From Clostridium estertheticum (GTDB lineage: Bacteria > Bacillota > Clostridia > Clostridiales > Clostridiaceae): a DNA stretch of 64,000 nucleotides. Shown here one piece after another: positions 18,785-29,600 of this stretch. The stretch covers positions 4,490,501 to 4,554,500 of the forward strand of contig NZ_CP086239.1 of the NCBI RefSeq assembly GCF_026650985.1. The letters run 5' to 3'. The notes under the pieces were generated by a model. The model saw only the letters and a program-made list of their open reading frames with translations, was not told the origin of the DNA and searched no databases. Every line of letters begins with the position of its first letter. The first letter of the stretch is position 1. The position numbers and the translations under genes were made by a program.

Positions 18785-20650
18785 ATGTTTGACTTTGATT
18801 ATCAACTAAAGACTCTTCCAGATGAACCAGGAGTATATCTTATGAAAAATGATCTTGGTGAAATAATATACGTTGGGAAGGCTAAAATATTAAAAAATAG
18901 AGTAAGACAGTATTTTAAATCATCAAAAAATCATTCTGTAAAAGTTATGGCTATGGTGAAAAATATAGCTGAATTTGAATATATAGTAACTGATTCAGAG
19001 ATGGAGGCATTGATACTTGAGTGCAATCTTATTAAGAAATATAGCCCAAGATATAATATTTTGCTTAAAGATGATAAGCATTATCCATTTATAAAGATAA
19101 CTATTAATGAGGAGTTCCCGAGGGTATTTGTAACTAGAAATATTGCAAATGATGGAGGGAGATACTTTGGACCATACACAGATTCTGCAGCTGTATATAG
19201 TACCATTGAACTTATAAAACAAATATTTCCGCTTAGAACATGCAGAAGAAATATTAAAGAAGGGGTCCTATATGATAGACCATGTTTAAACTATCATATA
19301 GGGTTATGTAAAGCCCCTTGTACAGGGTATATTAGTAAAGAAGAGTATGGAAAAATTATAAAAGGTGCATTGGATCTACTTACGGGAAAAGATAAAAGTA
19401 TAAAGGAAGATTTAAGAAACAAAATGGAAAGTGCATCGGAAGTTTTGGAATTTGAAAAAGCAGCAATGCTTCGGGATAAGATTATGGCTATAGAAAAAAT
19501 AAATGAGAAACAAAAAATTATAATAGGAAATTGTGAGAATGAAGATTTCATTAATGTGTATGTTGATGAAAAAGATGTTTGTATTCAAGTGTTTTTCCTT
19601 CGTGATGGTAAGATAGTAGGTAGAGAACACTTTATTTTAAATGATGAAGCAGAGAATGTAGAAAATGAACTTATAGAAGAATTTATAAAGAGGTTTTATG
19701 GCGGGACAGCATTTATCCCTAAAACAATATATGTACCTTTTATAAGTGAGGTAGAAATCTTAGAACAATGGCTTAGCGCTAAAAAAGATTCAAAGGTAAC
19801 TATTAAGATTCCTCAAAAGGGAGAAAAGAAAAAAACTTTAGAGATGGTTGCAAATAATGCAAAGATAACTCTCGAAAATTTTAAATTAAAGGATATGCAA
19901 GATAAGGAAATTCATAAAATCGCAATGCAAGAGATTACAGAACTATTAAAACTTGATGAGATACCTGATAGAATTGAATCATATGATATATCAAATATAA
20001 TGGGTGTAGATTCTGTAGGGAGCATGGTGGTTTTTGAAGGTGGAAAGCCTAAAAACAGTGATTATAGAAGGTTTAAGATAAAGTCAGTAATAGGAGCAAA
20101 TGATTATGATAGTATGCGGGAAATCTTAGAACGGAGGTTTCGTCGTGGACTCGATGAAGTGGAGAGAATAAAAGAGAGAAATTTAGAACTTAGTAAGGGC
20201 AAGTTTTGTGTGTTCCCGGATTTAATTCTTATGGATGGTGGAAAAGGTCAGGTTAATGTGGCCCTTGAAGTTTTAAATAATCTTAATATTGATATACCAG
20301 TATGCGGAATGGTTAAGGATGATAGGCACAAAACTAGAGGTTTAATATATAATAATATAGAGCTATTTATGAAAAACAATTCCCAAAGTATGCACTTAAT
20401 TACTAGAATACAAGATGAGGTCCATAGATTTGCAATTACTTATCACAGAACGCTTAGGGATAAAAGAACATTATATTCTATATTGGATAACATACCCAAT
20501 ATAGGCGAAAAGAGAAGAAGAGAGTTATTAAAAAAGTTTGGTAGTATAGATAATATAAAAGGTGCTGGCGCAAAAGAGCTAATGGATACCCCATCTATGG
20601 ATAGCAAGTCCGCAGAGTGCGTTATATCATATTTTAAAAATAATAAATAA
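18785..20650 (+). CDS. uvrC: UvrABC excinuclease subunit C
   Basis: Dual nuclease that cuts on both sides of DNA damage, 621 residues. GIY-YIG nuclease at the N-terminus (PGVYLMKNDLGEIIYVGKA), UVR domain around 200-235 (pairs with UvrB), RNase H-like C nuclease (DLILMDGGKGQVNVAL) and paired helix-hairpin-helix motifs (IPNIGEKRRRELLKKFGS) at the C-terminus. SD GGGGAGGG precedes ATG 18785. It is separated from uvrBA by the FHA-ftsW-PBP genes; no SOS box is apparent in its upstream 180 nt, suggesting a separate mode of expression. Confidence 0.96.
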   Translation: MFDFDYQLKTLPDEPGVYLMKNDLGEIIYVGKAKILKNRVRQYFKSSKNHSVKVMAMVKNIAEFEYIVTDSEMEALILECNLIKKYSPRYNILLKDDKHYPFIKITINEEFPRVFVTRNIANDGGRYFGPYTDSAAVYSTIELIKQIFPLRTCRRNIKEGVLYDRPCLNYHIGLCKAPCTGYISKEEYGKIIKGALDLLTGKDKSIKEDLRNKMESASEVLEFEKAAMLRDKIMAIEKINEKQKIIIGNCENEDFINVYVDEKDVCIQVFFLRDGKIVGREHFILNDEAENVENELIEEFIKRFYGGTAFIPKTIYVPFISEVEILEQWLSAKKDSKVTIKIPQKGEKKKTLEMVANNAKITLENFKLKDMQDKEIHKIAMQEITELLKLDEIPDRIESYDISNIMGVDSVGSMVVFEGGKPKNSDYRRFKIKSVIGANDYDSMREILERRFRRGLDEVERIKERNLELSKGKFCVFPDLILMDGGKGQVNVALEVLNNLNIDIPVCGMVKDDRHKTRGLIYNNIELFMKNNSQSMHLITRIQDEVHRFAITYHRTLRDKRTLYSILDNIPNIGEKRRRELLKKFGSIDNIKGAGAKELMDTPSMDSKSAECVISYFKNNK

Positions 20651-20731
20651 ACTTATTCGGAATATTTATATTATGATAAATTTAAACTGTTGAAATATTG
20701 TAGTAAAAAGGGTAAACTAAAAGAACTATAT

Positions 20732-20769
20732 CTTGCATAACATAAATAATATTATTTATGTTATGCAAG
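20732..20769. repeat. 38-bp perfect palindrome between uvrC and murB
   Basis: The 19 bases at 20732-20750 (starting CTTGCATAAC) are the exact reverse complement of 20751-20769 (ending GTTATGCAAG), with no spacer. It lacks a clean T run; it could be a dimeric-protein operator in the murB leader or a weak bidirectional terminator. Confidence 0.85.
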
Positions 20770-20804
20770 TATATAAATATATTAATATTTTCAAGGAGTA
20801 GAAT

Positions 20805-21770
20805 ATGAAATTATATGCGGAATTATTAAAACAAATAAATAAAGTAACAGACAATTCTAATATAAAGGTAGACGAACCAATGGAAAACCATACTTCTTTT
20901 AGAGTGGGTGGGCCAGCTGATATTTTAGTAACGCCAAGTGATGTTTTAGAAGTTCAAGCTTTAATAAAAATTTGTGAAAAATATAAAGTTAAATATTATT
21001 TAATAGGAAATGGTTCTAATTTACTAGTTAAGGATGGCGGTATTCGCGGTGTTGTTATAAAGCTATGTAATCTTAATAAAATTGAGGTTGAAGGAAATAA
21101 AATAACAGCTCAAAGTGGAGCTAGTTTATATGATGTTACAATGGTGGCATTAGACAAAGGGCTTAAAGGTATTGAGTTTGCTAACGGAATTCCAGGTAGC
21201 ATTGGTGGGGCAGCAGCTATGAATGCAGGAGCATATAACGGCGAAATGTCTATGGTTTTAGATAGTCTACTCGCAATAGACCAAAATGGAGAATTATTAA
21301 CAATAGACAAAGACGATATGGAGCTATCTTACAGAAGTAGTGCTGTTCTTAAATATGGATATACAGTTATAAGCGTTACTCTTAAATTACAGGCCGGTGA
21401 CAAGGAAATTATAAAAGCTAGAATGGATGACCTTGCAAAAAAAAGAAGTGATAAACAACCTTTGGAATATGCATCGGCAGGGAGTACATTTAAAAGACCT
21501 GAAGGGCATTATGCAAGTGTACTTATACAAGATTCAAATCTTAAAGGAACTCATGTTGGTGATGCAGAGGTGTCTGTTAAACATTCTGGTTTTATTATCA
21601 ATAAAAAGAGCGCAAGTGCAACAGATATTTTGGATTTAATCAAGCTTGTACAGGATGAAGTGCAAAAAAAATTTGGTGTAAAGCTTGATACTGAGGTAAA
21701 GATTTGGGGAGAGGACAAAGAATCTTTTGAGGGAACATCTTCCTGCGAAGCTGGGTCATCTTCTTACTAA
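20805..21770 (+). CDS. murB: UDP-N-acetylmuramate dehydrogenase MurB
   Basis: FAD enzyme reducing UDP-GlcNAc-enolpyruvate to UDP-MurNAc. 321 residues with FAD_binding_4 motifs (RVGGPADILVTP, GNGSNLLV, GIEFANGIPGSIGGAAAMN) and the MurB C-terminal domain: SAGSTFKRPEG carries the catalytic Ser and VKHSGFIIN is conserved. It ends in an unusual Ser/Glu/Cys-rich tail of about 20 residues (EGTSSCEAGSSSY) that most relatives lack. SD AAGGAG before ATG 20805. It precedes rapZ-yvcK-whiA as in many clostridia but is cut off from them by a strong terminator. Confidence 0.95.
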   Translation: MKLYAELLKQINKVTDNSNIKVDEPMENHTSFRVGGPADILVTPSDVLEVQALIKICEKYKVKYYLIGNGSNLLVKDGGIRGVVIKLCNLNKIEVEGNKITAQSGASLYDVTMVALDKGLKGIEFANGIPGSIGGAAAMNAGAYNGEMSMVLDSLLAIDQNGELLTIDKDDMELSYRSSAVLKYGYTVISVTLKLQAGDKEIIKARMDDLAKKRSDKQPLEYASAGSTFKRPEGHYASVLIQDSNLKGTHVGDAEVSVKHSGFIINKKSASATDILDLIKLVQDEVQKKFGVKLDTEVKIWGEDKESFEGTSSCEAGSSSY

Positions 21771-21844
21771 ATTATTTTATCTTATAGGTAAAAAATGAGT
21801 TTAATATGAATAATTTAAAAAAATTATAAAATAAATATGATTTT

Positions 21845-21885
21845 AAAACGCACAATAGGATAAATCTTTGTGCGTTTTTTTTTAT
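21845..21885 (+). terminator. Rho-independent terminator after murB
   Basis: AAAACGCACAA pairs with TTGTGCGTTTT, followed by an uninterrupted T run. Strong. Confidence 0.92.
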
Positions 21886-22061
21886 ATTTACATATCTATA
21901 ATTATGATTATTTGTGTTATAATTAAAAATGAAACTGTATTAGTACAACTAAGTAGACAAACATTTAAAGTGAATAATTAATAATATTAAAATATTAGTA
22001 GCAATAATAAAATATTTGGTGTAATAGAAATTCTTGATTTTTGTAGAGGGGGTTTTTTTTG

Positions 22062-22946
22062 ATGAGATTTGTTATATTGACGGGGTTATCGGGAGCTGGA
22101 AAAACACAAACGGTACGAAACCTTGAGGATTTAGGTTTTTTTTGTGTGGATAATTTGCCACCTGTTTTAATTCCCAAATTTGCTGAGGCATGTTATCAAT
22201 CTAATGGTAATATTGACAGAATTGCTTTAGTTATAGATATTCGTGGTGGAAAGTTTTTTGATGATTTATTTGAAAGCTTAACATACCTAAAAGATGAAGG
22301 GTATGAGTATGAAATATTATTTCTAGAGGCTTCAGATAAAGTGCTTATTAAAAGATATAAAGAGTCAAGGCGGAAACATCCTCTAGCGCCAGAGGGAAGA
22401 GTTGTAAATGGAATTGAAACTGAAAGACGCAAACTTAGGGATGTACGTGAGCGTGCTGACCATATAATTAATACATCTAAGCTTTCTGCAAGAGAACTTA
22501 CAGAAGAAATAAATAATATCTATGGTGAGGAAGGTCAGATAGAAACTAAGCTTGTTATAACCGTGCTTTCGTTTGGATTTAAATATGGAATACCTGTGGA
22601 TTCGGATTTGGTATTTGATGTGAGATTTTTGCCGAATCCTTTTTATATTCCAGAGCTTAAGAAGTATTCAGGCAATGATCAACCGGTTCGCGATTATGTA
22701 TTAGAATTTGAAGGGACTAAAGTATTTATAGAAAAACTTCAAGATATGCTACAGTTTCTTATCCCAAATTATAAAAAAGAAGGAAAAAGACAACTTATAG
22801 TTTCTATAGGATGTACAGGGGGAAGACATAGGTCAGTTGCTATAGCAAATAGAATTTATGAAATACTTGGGCGTAATGGATATGATGTTAATATAGATCA
22901 CAGGGACATAAATGAAGATGTAAATAGAGGTGATGGTAAGCTATGA
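22062..22946 (+). CDS. rapZ: RNase adapter/nucleotide-binding protein RapZ (YvcJ)
   Basis: 294-residue P-loop protein of the RapZ/YvcJ family. Walker A is GLSGAGKT (8-15 region), followed by the [12 protein letters not shown] family motif; the C-terminal domain has [13 protein letters not shown]. In E. coli it controls GlmS-mRNA decay; in Firmicutes it binds UDP-GlcNAc or GTP and affects competence, so here it is likely a nucleotide-sugar sensor for wall metabolism. ATG 22062 is used (a TTG at 22059 is too near the SD AGAGGGGG). It overlaps yvcK by 4 nt. The rapZ-yvcK-whiA order is almost universal in Firmicutes. Confidence 0.95.
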   Translation: MRFVILTGLSGAGKTQTVRNLEDLGFFCVDNLPPVLIPKFAEACYQSNGNIDRIALVIDIRGGKFFDDLFESLTYLKDEGYEYEILFLEASDKVLIKRYKESRRKHPLAPEGRVVNGIETERRKLRDVRERADHIINTSKLSARELTEEINNIYGEEGQIETKLVITVLSFGFKYGIPVDSDLVFDVRFLPNPFYIPELKKYSGNDQPVRDYVLEFEGTKVFIEKLQDMLQFLIPNYKKEGKRQLIVSIGCTGGRHRSVAIANRIYEILGRNGYDVNIDHRDINEDVNRGDGKL

Positions 22947-24274
22947 TGCTAAGGAATTTGCTGAAGCCTGGAATTAATATAAAAAGGTGGATTCTTCTAG
23001 TTATTGTAGGTGCTTCTATTTTAGTGTTTGGAATTTTTGAACTAATAAATAAAGAATATCACTCTCTGCCAAAGATAGTTTTATCAGCGCTGATTATAGT
23101 GCTTGGAGCTTTGATAATATATGTTGCTATAATACAAATTATAAAATTTTTTATTATATTAGTTAATACAGGTAGCATTGATGTAGCTATAAGTTCGAGA
23201 AAATTGGAAGATTTAATATATGAAAAGAGAGTACTTATAAAGGGGCCTAAGATTGTAGTAATTGGTGGAGGCACTGGTTTATCTACCATGCTTAGAGGTC
23301 TGAAAAAATATACTAATAATATAACAGCGATAGTTACAGTAGCAGATGATGGTGGGGGGTCAGGCATTTTAAGAGAAGATTTAGGCATACTTCCTCCTGG
23401 AGATATTAGAAATTGTATTTTGGCGTTAGCGGATACGGAACCACTAATGGACGAATTATTACAGTATAGATTTAAAGATGGAAGACTAAAGGATCAAAGT
23501 TTTGGTAATTTATTTTTAGCTGCGATGGATGGGATTTCAAATAATTTTGAAGAGGCTGTACAGAAAATGAGTTCGGTACTAGCTGTAACAGGTAGTGTTA
23601 TCCCAGTTACTTTAGATAATATGACATTAAAGGCAAAGCTTAAAAATGGAAATATAATTGATGGAGAATCAAATATTCCTAGAGGCGTAATAGAAAATAA
23701 GAGCCCTATTGATGAAGTTTTTATAGAACCTAAAGATGCTAAGGCACTTAAGGAAGCTTTGGTTGCTATAAATGAAGCCGATGCAGTAATTCTAGGACCT
23801 GGAAGCCTTTATACTAGTATTATTCCTAATCTATTAGTAAAGGAAATAAGAAATGCATTGTATAAGACAAAGGCCATAAGGATTTATGTGTCAAATATAA
23901 TGACCCAACCAGGTGAGAGTGATAATTATACTGTTGATGATCATATAAAGGCTATAAATCGGCATGCTAAAGGTAAAGTTGTTGATTGCGTTTTGGTAAA
24001 TACAGGGAAAATAAGTAGTGAACTAGAACTAAAATATCATAATGATAATTCAAATATGGTTATTATAAATGAAGAGGAAATTAAAAAGCTTGGTGTAGGA
24101 GTAATTAGGAGCGATTTTGTTAAAATAGGAAAAGGTCATATAAGACATGATACAGACAAGCTTGCAACCATTTTAGTAGAAACGATTATGGAGAAGAAGT
24201 TATTTAATGATAAAAAGAAAATAGTTGAGTACTTTTATTTATCACAGAGGCTGAAGGAAAACAAAAATAAATAA
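22943..24274 (+). CDS. yvcK: Gluconeogenesis factor YvcK/GlmR family, with N-terminal membrane helices
   Basis: 443 residues, about 120 longer than Bacillus YvcK. The extra N-terminus carries two hydrophobic helices (about 15-35 and 44-75), so the protein should be anchored at the membrane. The CofD-like domain follows with [29 protein letters not shown] and [15 protein letters not shown]. YvcK/GlmR binds UDP-GlcNAc and stimulates GlmS to direct carbon into wall precursors. The start codon ATGATG overlaps the rapZ stop. A membrane-anchored version is common in clostridia. Confidence 0.93.
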   Translation: MMLRNLLKPGINIKRWILLVIVGASILVFGIFELINKEYHSLPKIVLSALIIVLGALIIYVAIIQIIKFFIILVNTGSIDVAISSRKLEDLIYEKRVLIKGPKIVVIGGGTGLSTMLRGLKKYTNNITAIVTVADDGGGSGILREDLGILPPGDIRNCILALADTEPLMDELLQYRFKDGRLKDQSFGNLFLAAMDGISNNFEEAVQKMSSVLAVTGSVIPVTLDNMTLKAKLKNGNIIDGESNIPRGVIENKSPIDEVFIEPKDAKALKEALVAINEADAVILGPGSLYTSIIPNLLVKEIRNALYKTKAIRIYVSNIMTQPGESDNYTVDDHIKAINRHAKGKVVDCVLVNTGKISSELELKYHNDNSNMVIINEEEIKKLGVGVIRSDFVKIGKGHIRHDTDKLATILVETIMEKKLFNDKKKIVEYFYLSQRLKENKNK

Positions 24275-24331
24275 AAAAGGTTATTTATTTTAATATTCCT
24301 TTGGAAAATAAACGCAATAAGGAGTAGAATA

Positions 24332-25282
24332 ATGTCATTTTCGTCTAAGGTTAAAAATGAAATTTGTAGATTTACAGATATGAGTAAGAAAGAGGCCATG
24401 GCTGAAATGGCTGCTATAATGAAGGTTAGTGGGACTATTGGACTTGGATCAAACAAACAAATAAATTTCCAAATAACAACTGAAAATCCTGCAATAGCAC
24501 GACTTATCTTTAAACTGTTAAAGGAACATTTTGGTATTCACGCTAGATTATTAGTTAAGAGAAGTAACTCCCTAAAGAAAAAAAATGTATATGTTGTTAT
24601 AATTACGGAAGAGATGGGTGTTAAAGACTTATTAAAACAAGTGGCAGTCCTTGAGGATGAAAACTTTTTTTCAATAGATTATACTATACCAAGCAGGTTA
24701 ATTGATGCTGAGGAATGCAAACGTAAATATATAAGAGGGGCCTTTTTAGGTGGTGGAAGTATTAGTAATCCTGAAAAAAATTATCATGTAGAGTTTGTGA
24801 CTCATGATAGTGATTATGCACAGGAATTAAGCACACTTATTAATAGCTATGGATTGTTTTCAAAAATAATACAAAGAAAAAGCAGTTTTGTTATTTATAT
24901 TAAAGAAGGTGAACAAATAGTTGATCTTCTTAACATAATTGGAGCACACAATTCATTACTATTCTTAGAAAATGTAAGGATAATGAAAGAAATGAGAAAT
25001 AATGTAAATAGACTTGTGAACTGTGAAACGGCTAATCTTAGTAAAACAGTAAATGCATCAGTAAGACAAGTAGAAAGTATAAAATTAATACAAAAAGAAA
25101 TAGGTTTTAAGAGATTGCCTAAGAATTTGAGAGAGATCGCTGAACTAAGGCTTGAGTATCCTGATGAATCTTTAAAAGAACTTGGAGCAATACTTGAACC
25201 ACCAGTAGGGAAATCTGGTATTAACCATAGATTAAGAAGAATAGAAAAAATTGCTGAAGAATTAAGGAAAGAAGGAAGGTAA
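24332..25282 (+). CDS. whiA: Sporulation/cell division regulator WhiA
   Basis: 316-residue DNA-binding protein with the N-terminal homing-endonuclease-like (LAGLIDADG-type) fold and C-terminal HTH (LREIAELRLEYPDESLKEL). The segment RGAFLGGGSISNPEKNYH is typical; the fold is nuclease-dead in WhiA. It acts in division/chromosome segregation in Bacillus and sporulation in Streptomyces. SD AAGGAG at 24319-24324. It closes the rapZ-yvcK-whiA block and is followed after 7 nt by the YtoI-like gene. Confidence 0.95.
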   Translation: MSFSSKVKNEICRFTDMSKKEAMAEMAAIMKVSGTIGLGSNKQINFQITTENPAIARLIFKLLKEHFGIHARLLVKRSNSLKKKNVYVVIITEEMGVKDLLKQVAVLEDENFFSIDYTIPSRLIDAEECKRKYIRGAFLGGGSISNPEKNYHVEFVTHDSDYAQELSTLINSYGLFSKIIQRKSSFVIYIKEGEQIVDLLNIIGAHNSLLFLENVRIMKEMRNNVNRLVNCETANLSKTVNASVRQVESIKLIQKEIGFKRLPKNLREIAELRLEYPDESLKELGAILEPPVGKSGINHRLRRIEKIAEELRKEGR

Positions 25283-25289
25283 GGAGAGA

Positions 25290-26594
25290 ATGTCAAAACA
25301 TGAGGAGATAGTTAATCATATCCTTGCCCTGCAAATTGGAACTAAGATATCTGTAAGAGGTATCAGTTCTGAACTCGGCATTAGTGATGGTACATCTTAT
25401 AGAGCGATAAAAGAAGCAGAAAATATGGGTATTGTTAATACTGTTCCTAGGGTGGGAACTGTAAGAGTTGAGAAGGTATATAAAAAAAACATTGATAGTC
25501 TTACTTATGCTGAAGTTATAAGAATTCTTGATGCTACTATTTTGGGCGGCAAAGAAGGCATAAATAAAAGTTTAAATAAATTTATTATAGGAGCAATGGC
25601 TGTTGAATCAATAATTAGATATCTAAAGCCAGGATACCTCCTTATTGTTGGAAATAGGGAAGAAGCACAACTGCTTGCTCTTGAAAATGAGGCTGCAGTA
25701 TTGATTACTGGAGGTTTTGATTGTAGCGAAAAGGTAAAGATACTTGCTGATGAAAAAGGAATTCCTGTATTATCGTCAACTTATGATAGTTTTACAGTAG
25801 CTAGTATGATAAACAAGGCTCTTTATGAAACTATGATTAAAAAGGAAATTATTTTAGTTGAAGATGTTATGGATACTAATACTACTTGTCTTATGGGTAC
25901 GGACACTGTGTCTACCTGGAGGCAACTAATGCTAGAAACTAATCATGAGAGATACCCAGTACTAGATGAGAATATGAAAATTATTGGGATAGTTACATTA
26001 AGGGATTTACAGGGATCTAATGATGATGATGAACTAATTAATAAAATTATGAATAAGAACCCTGTATGTGTAACACCTAAAACAACTATAGCTTATGCTG
26101 CCCATATTATGGGTTGGGATGGAATTAAAATTTGTCCTGTAGTTGATAAGAAGAAGCTTGTAGGGGTTTTAACTATAGAACATGTTATAAAAGCAATGGA
26201 GTTTGCACTAAGGCAACCACAAGTAGCTGAAACTTTAGAAGATCTTATTTTAATGAATTTTACATGTGTACACGAGGATAATAGCTTACATTTTAATGGC
26301 CAAATTATTCCTCAGATGTTAGATCCTTTTGGAACGGCCTCTTGGAGTTCACTAAATATGCTCCTATCAACTATGGGGATAATGTCATTAAGGCAGAATA
26401 ATAACATTAACATCTCAGTGGATAGTATTATGTCGTACTTTATGAAACCTGTGCAAATGGGTAGTGATATAGATATATATGCCAAGATTGTTGATAAAGG
26501 TAGGAGTTTTTCTAAGGTAGAAATAAATATGTACAATAAGAATAATGAGCCTATTGCAAAGTCTATGATTTCTGCAAAAATATTTGGCAAATAA
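25290..26594 (+). CDS. YtoI-like HTH-DRTGG-CBS-hotdog regulator
   Basis: 434 residues in four parts: winged HTH (about 1-65, ISVRGISSELGISDGTSYRAI), DRTGG domain (about 75-190), two CBS domains (about 195-310, ERYPVLDENMKIIGIVTLRDL and CPVVDKKKLVGVLTIEHV), and a C-terminal hotdog thioesterase-like domain (about 320-434). This is the architecture of Bacillus YtoI, which also lies near dnaE. CBS and DRTGG domains usually bind adenine nucleotides, so it is likely a metabolite-sensing regulator, but no target is known. SD AAGGAGAG before ATG 25290; 7 nt after whiA, so co-transcribed with it. Confidence 0.88.
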   Translation: MSKHEEIVNHILALQIGTKISVRGISSELGISDGTSYRAIKEAENMGIVNTVPRVGTVRVEKVYKKNIDSLTYAEVIRILDATILGGKEGINKSLNKFIIGAMAVESIIRYLKPGYLLIVGNREEAQLLALENEAAVLITGGFDCSEKVKILADEKGIPVLSSTYDSFTVASMINKALYETMIKKEIILVEDVMDTNTTCLMGTDTVSTWRQLMLETNHERYPVLDENMKIIGIVTLRDLQGSNDDDELINKIMNKNPVCVTPKTTIAYAAHIMGWDGIKICPVVDKKKLVGVLTIEHVIKAMEFALRQPQVAETLEDLILMNFTCVHEDNSLHFNGQIIPQMLDPFGTASWSSLNMLLSTMGIMSLRQNNNINISVDSIMSYFMKPVQMGSDIDIYAKIVDKGRSFSKVEINMYNKNNEPIAKSMISAKIFGK

Positions 26595-26633
26595 CATATA
26601 AAATTAAATTATGGGTTGAGGGGAAGTGAAAAA

Positions 26634-29600
26634 ATGACGGAGAAACTAAAGATAAAAAAGAAAGAAGATTTAGGGAGTTTTGTACATCTTCATGTGCATA
26701 CAGAGTACAGCCTTCTTGATGGTTCGGGAAAGATTAAAGAACTTATAGCTAAAACCAAAGAGCTGGGCATGAAAAGTATTGCTATAACAGATCATGGAGT
26801 AATGTATGGATGCGTGGAATTTTATAAACAAGCGAAAGAACAGGGAATTAAACCTATTATTGGTTGTGAAATATATGTAGCTGCTAAATCTATGAATATA
26901 AAGGAAACTGATAGAGACAACGCTACCCACCACTTAATACTTTTAGTTAAGAATGCTAAGGGTTATCAAAATTTGATGCACATAGTGTCGGCAGCATCCA
27001 TTAAAGGGTTTTATTATAAACCAAGGGTTGATTATGAATTTCTATCAAAGTATAGTGAAGGAATAATTGCTAGTAGTGCTTGTCTTGGTGGAGAGGTTCA
27101 AAGCCTTCTTCTACGAGGTAATTACGAAAAAGCAAAGGAAATAGCATTAAAATATAGAGATATATTCAAGGATGGCTATTATTTGGAGCTACAATATCAC
27201 GGTATGCAAGACCAGTTTAAAGTTAATGAACTCTTAGTAAAATTATCTAAGGATACGGGAATTCCACTAATTTGTACAAATGATACTCATTACATAATGC
27301 AAGAGGATTCAAAGGCTCATGATATTCTTTTATGTATTCAGACAGCAAAAACTGTTGATGATGAAAATAGAATGAGGTATCCATCAGATCAGTTTTATTT
27401 AAAGTCTCCAGAAGAGATGCAAAAGACTTTTGCCTATGTTCCAGAGGCGCTTAGTAATACAGTCAAAATAGCAGAGATGTGCAATTTTGATTATGAATTT
27501 CATGTATCGAAACTTCCAAGGTTTCCACTGCCTAGCGGTGTAGATCCTTATGAATTTCTAAGAGAACACTGTTACGAGGGGTTGGCGCCTAGGTATGAAG
27601 TATTTAGTGATGTAATTACCAGAGGCTTCTCTATAGAATACATAAATGAAATAGCGAAGGTTAGTCCAATTGCTAAGATGTATGTGGATAGACTTGAATA
27701 TGAGCTTAATATAATAAAACAAATGGGATATGTAGATTATTTCCTTATAGTATGGGATTTTATTAAGTTTGCAGTAGATCATGGTATTCCAACAGGCCCT
27801 GGGCGTGGATCCGCAGCAGGTTCAATAGTTGCTTATACATTAGATATAACGAAGATCGATCCTATTAAATATAGTCTTATTTTTGAACGTTTCTTAAATC
27901 CAGAAAGAGTATCTATGCCAGATATAGATTCAGATTTTTGTTATGAAAGGCGTCAAGATGTAATTGATTATGTTGTTGAAAAGTATGGATCTACTAATGT
28001 ATCACAAATTATAACATTTGGAACAATGGCTCCTAGAGCTTGTATAAGAGACGTTGGACGTGCTATGAATTATTCGTATGCAGAGGTTGACAGGATCGCT
28101 AAGATGATACCATCTGTGCTTAATATAACTATAAATAAGGCTCTGGAAATGAATGCAGAGCTTAATTCATTATATAAAGACGATTCGCGTGTTGAAGCGC
28201 TTATAAATATTGCAAAGGCACTCGAGGGGCTTCCAAGACATAGTTCTACCCATGCGGCAGGAGTAGTTATTGCATCACAACCCTTAGTAAACTATGTTCC
28301 TCTTCAGAAAAATGATGAAATGATAGTAACACAATTTCCTATGGGAACCTTGGAGGAACTTGGACTTTTGAAGATGGATTTCCTTGGACTCCGTACACTT
28401 ACAGTTATTAGGGATTGTGTAGACTTTGTAAAACAAAATAGAAATGTATCTATAGATATAGATAATTTAGATATTGAAGATCATAAAGTCTATAAAATGA
28501 TCGGAGAAGGAAAAACAGTAGGTATATTTCAACTAGAATCTGCAGGAATGACTAGCTTTATGAAGGAACTAAAACCTGATAAATTTGAGGATATTATTGC
28601 CGGTATAAGTTTATATAGACCGGGCCCAATGGCTGAAATTCCACGTTACATAAGAAATAAAAATAGTATGGACAAGGTGGAATATGTTACTCCAAAGCTT
28701 GAGGAAATCCTTGGTGTTACTTATGGAGTAATGGTGTATCAGGAGCAAGTTATGGAAATAGTTAGAAAACTTGCTGGGTATTCAATGGGAAGATCTGATC
28801 TAGTTCGTCGTGCTATGTCTAAGAAAAAGCACAAGGTCATGGAAGAGGAGCGATATAACTTTATCCATGGAATAGTGGACGAGAGTGGGAACATAGAAGT
28901 ACAAGGCTGTCTACGAAATGGTATAACCGAGGTGGCAGCAAATAAAATATTTGATCAAATGATGGATTTTGCATCTTATGCATTTAATAAATCACATGCG
29001 GCAGCATACGCTGTTGTTGGTTATGAGACTGCATATTTAATGTGTTATTATCCTACAGAGTTTATAGCAGCAATGCTCAATAGTGTAAAAGGAAATGCTG
29101 AGAAAATAGCCTTTTATACTAGGTATGCAGTTCAAATTAATATCGGAGTGTTGCCTCCTAGTATAAATGAAAGCTTCGCCGAGTTTACTGTAAAAGGTGA
29201 TACTATAAGATTTGGTCTATCAGCACTTAAAAATGTTGGGGTAAATGTAATAGAGAGCATTGTACGTAATAGAGAAGAGAAAGGCGAATTTTCAGGTTTT
29301 ATGGATTTTTGCAATAAAATAGATACATCTTGTGTAAGCAAAAGAGCAGTAGAAAGTCTTATTAAGGCAGGGGCATTTGATGATTTTAAGATTCATAGAT
29401 CACAGCTACTAGCAGTTTATGAGAAGGTATTAGATGGAGTAAACAATGATAGAAAGAGAAATATTTCAGGACAAATAAATCTGTTTTTAGATTTTGATAA
29501 TGATTATAATAATTTTGAAATAGAGTATCCGAGTATCAAAGAATTTAAAAAGAAACATATTTTAGCTATGGAAAAGGAAATGACTGGAACATATTTGTCT

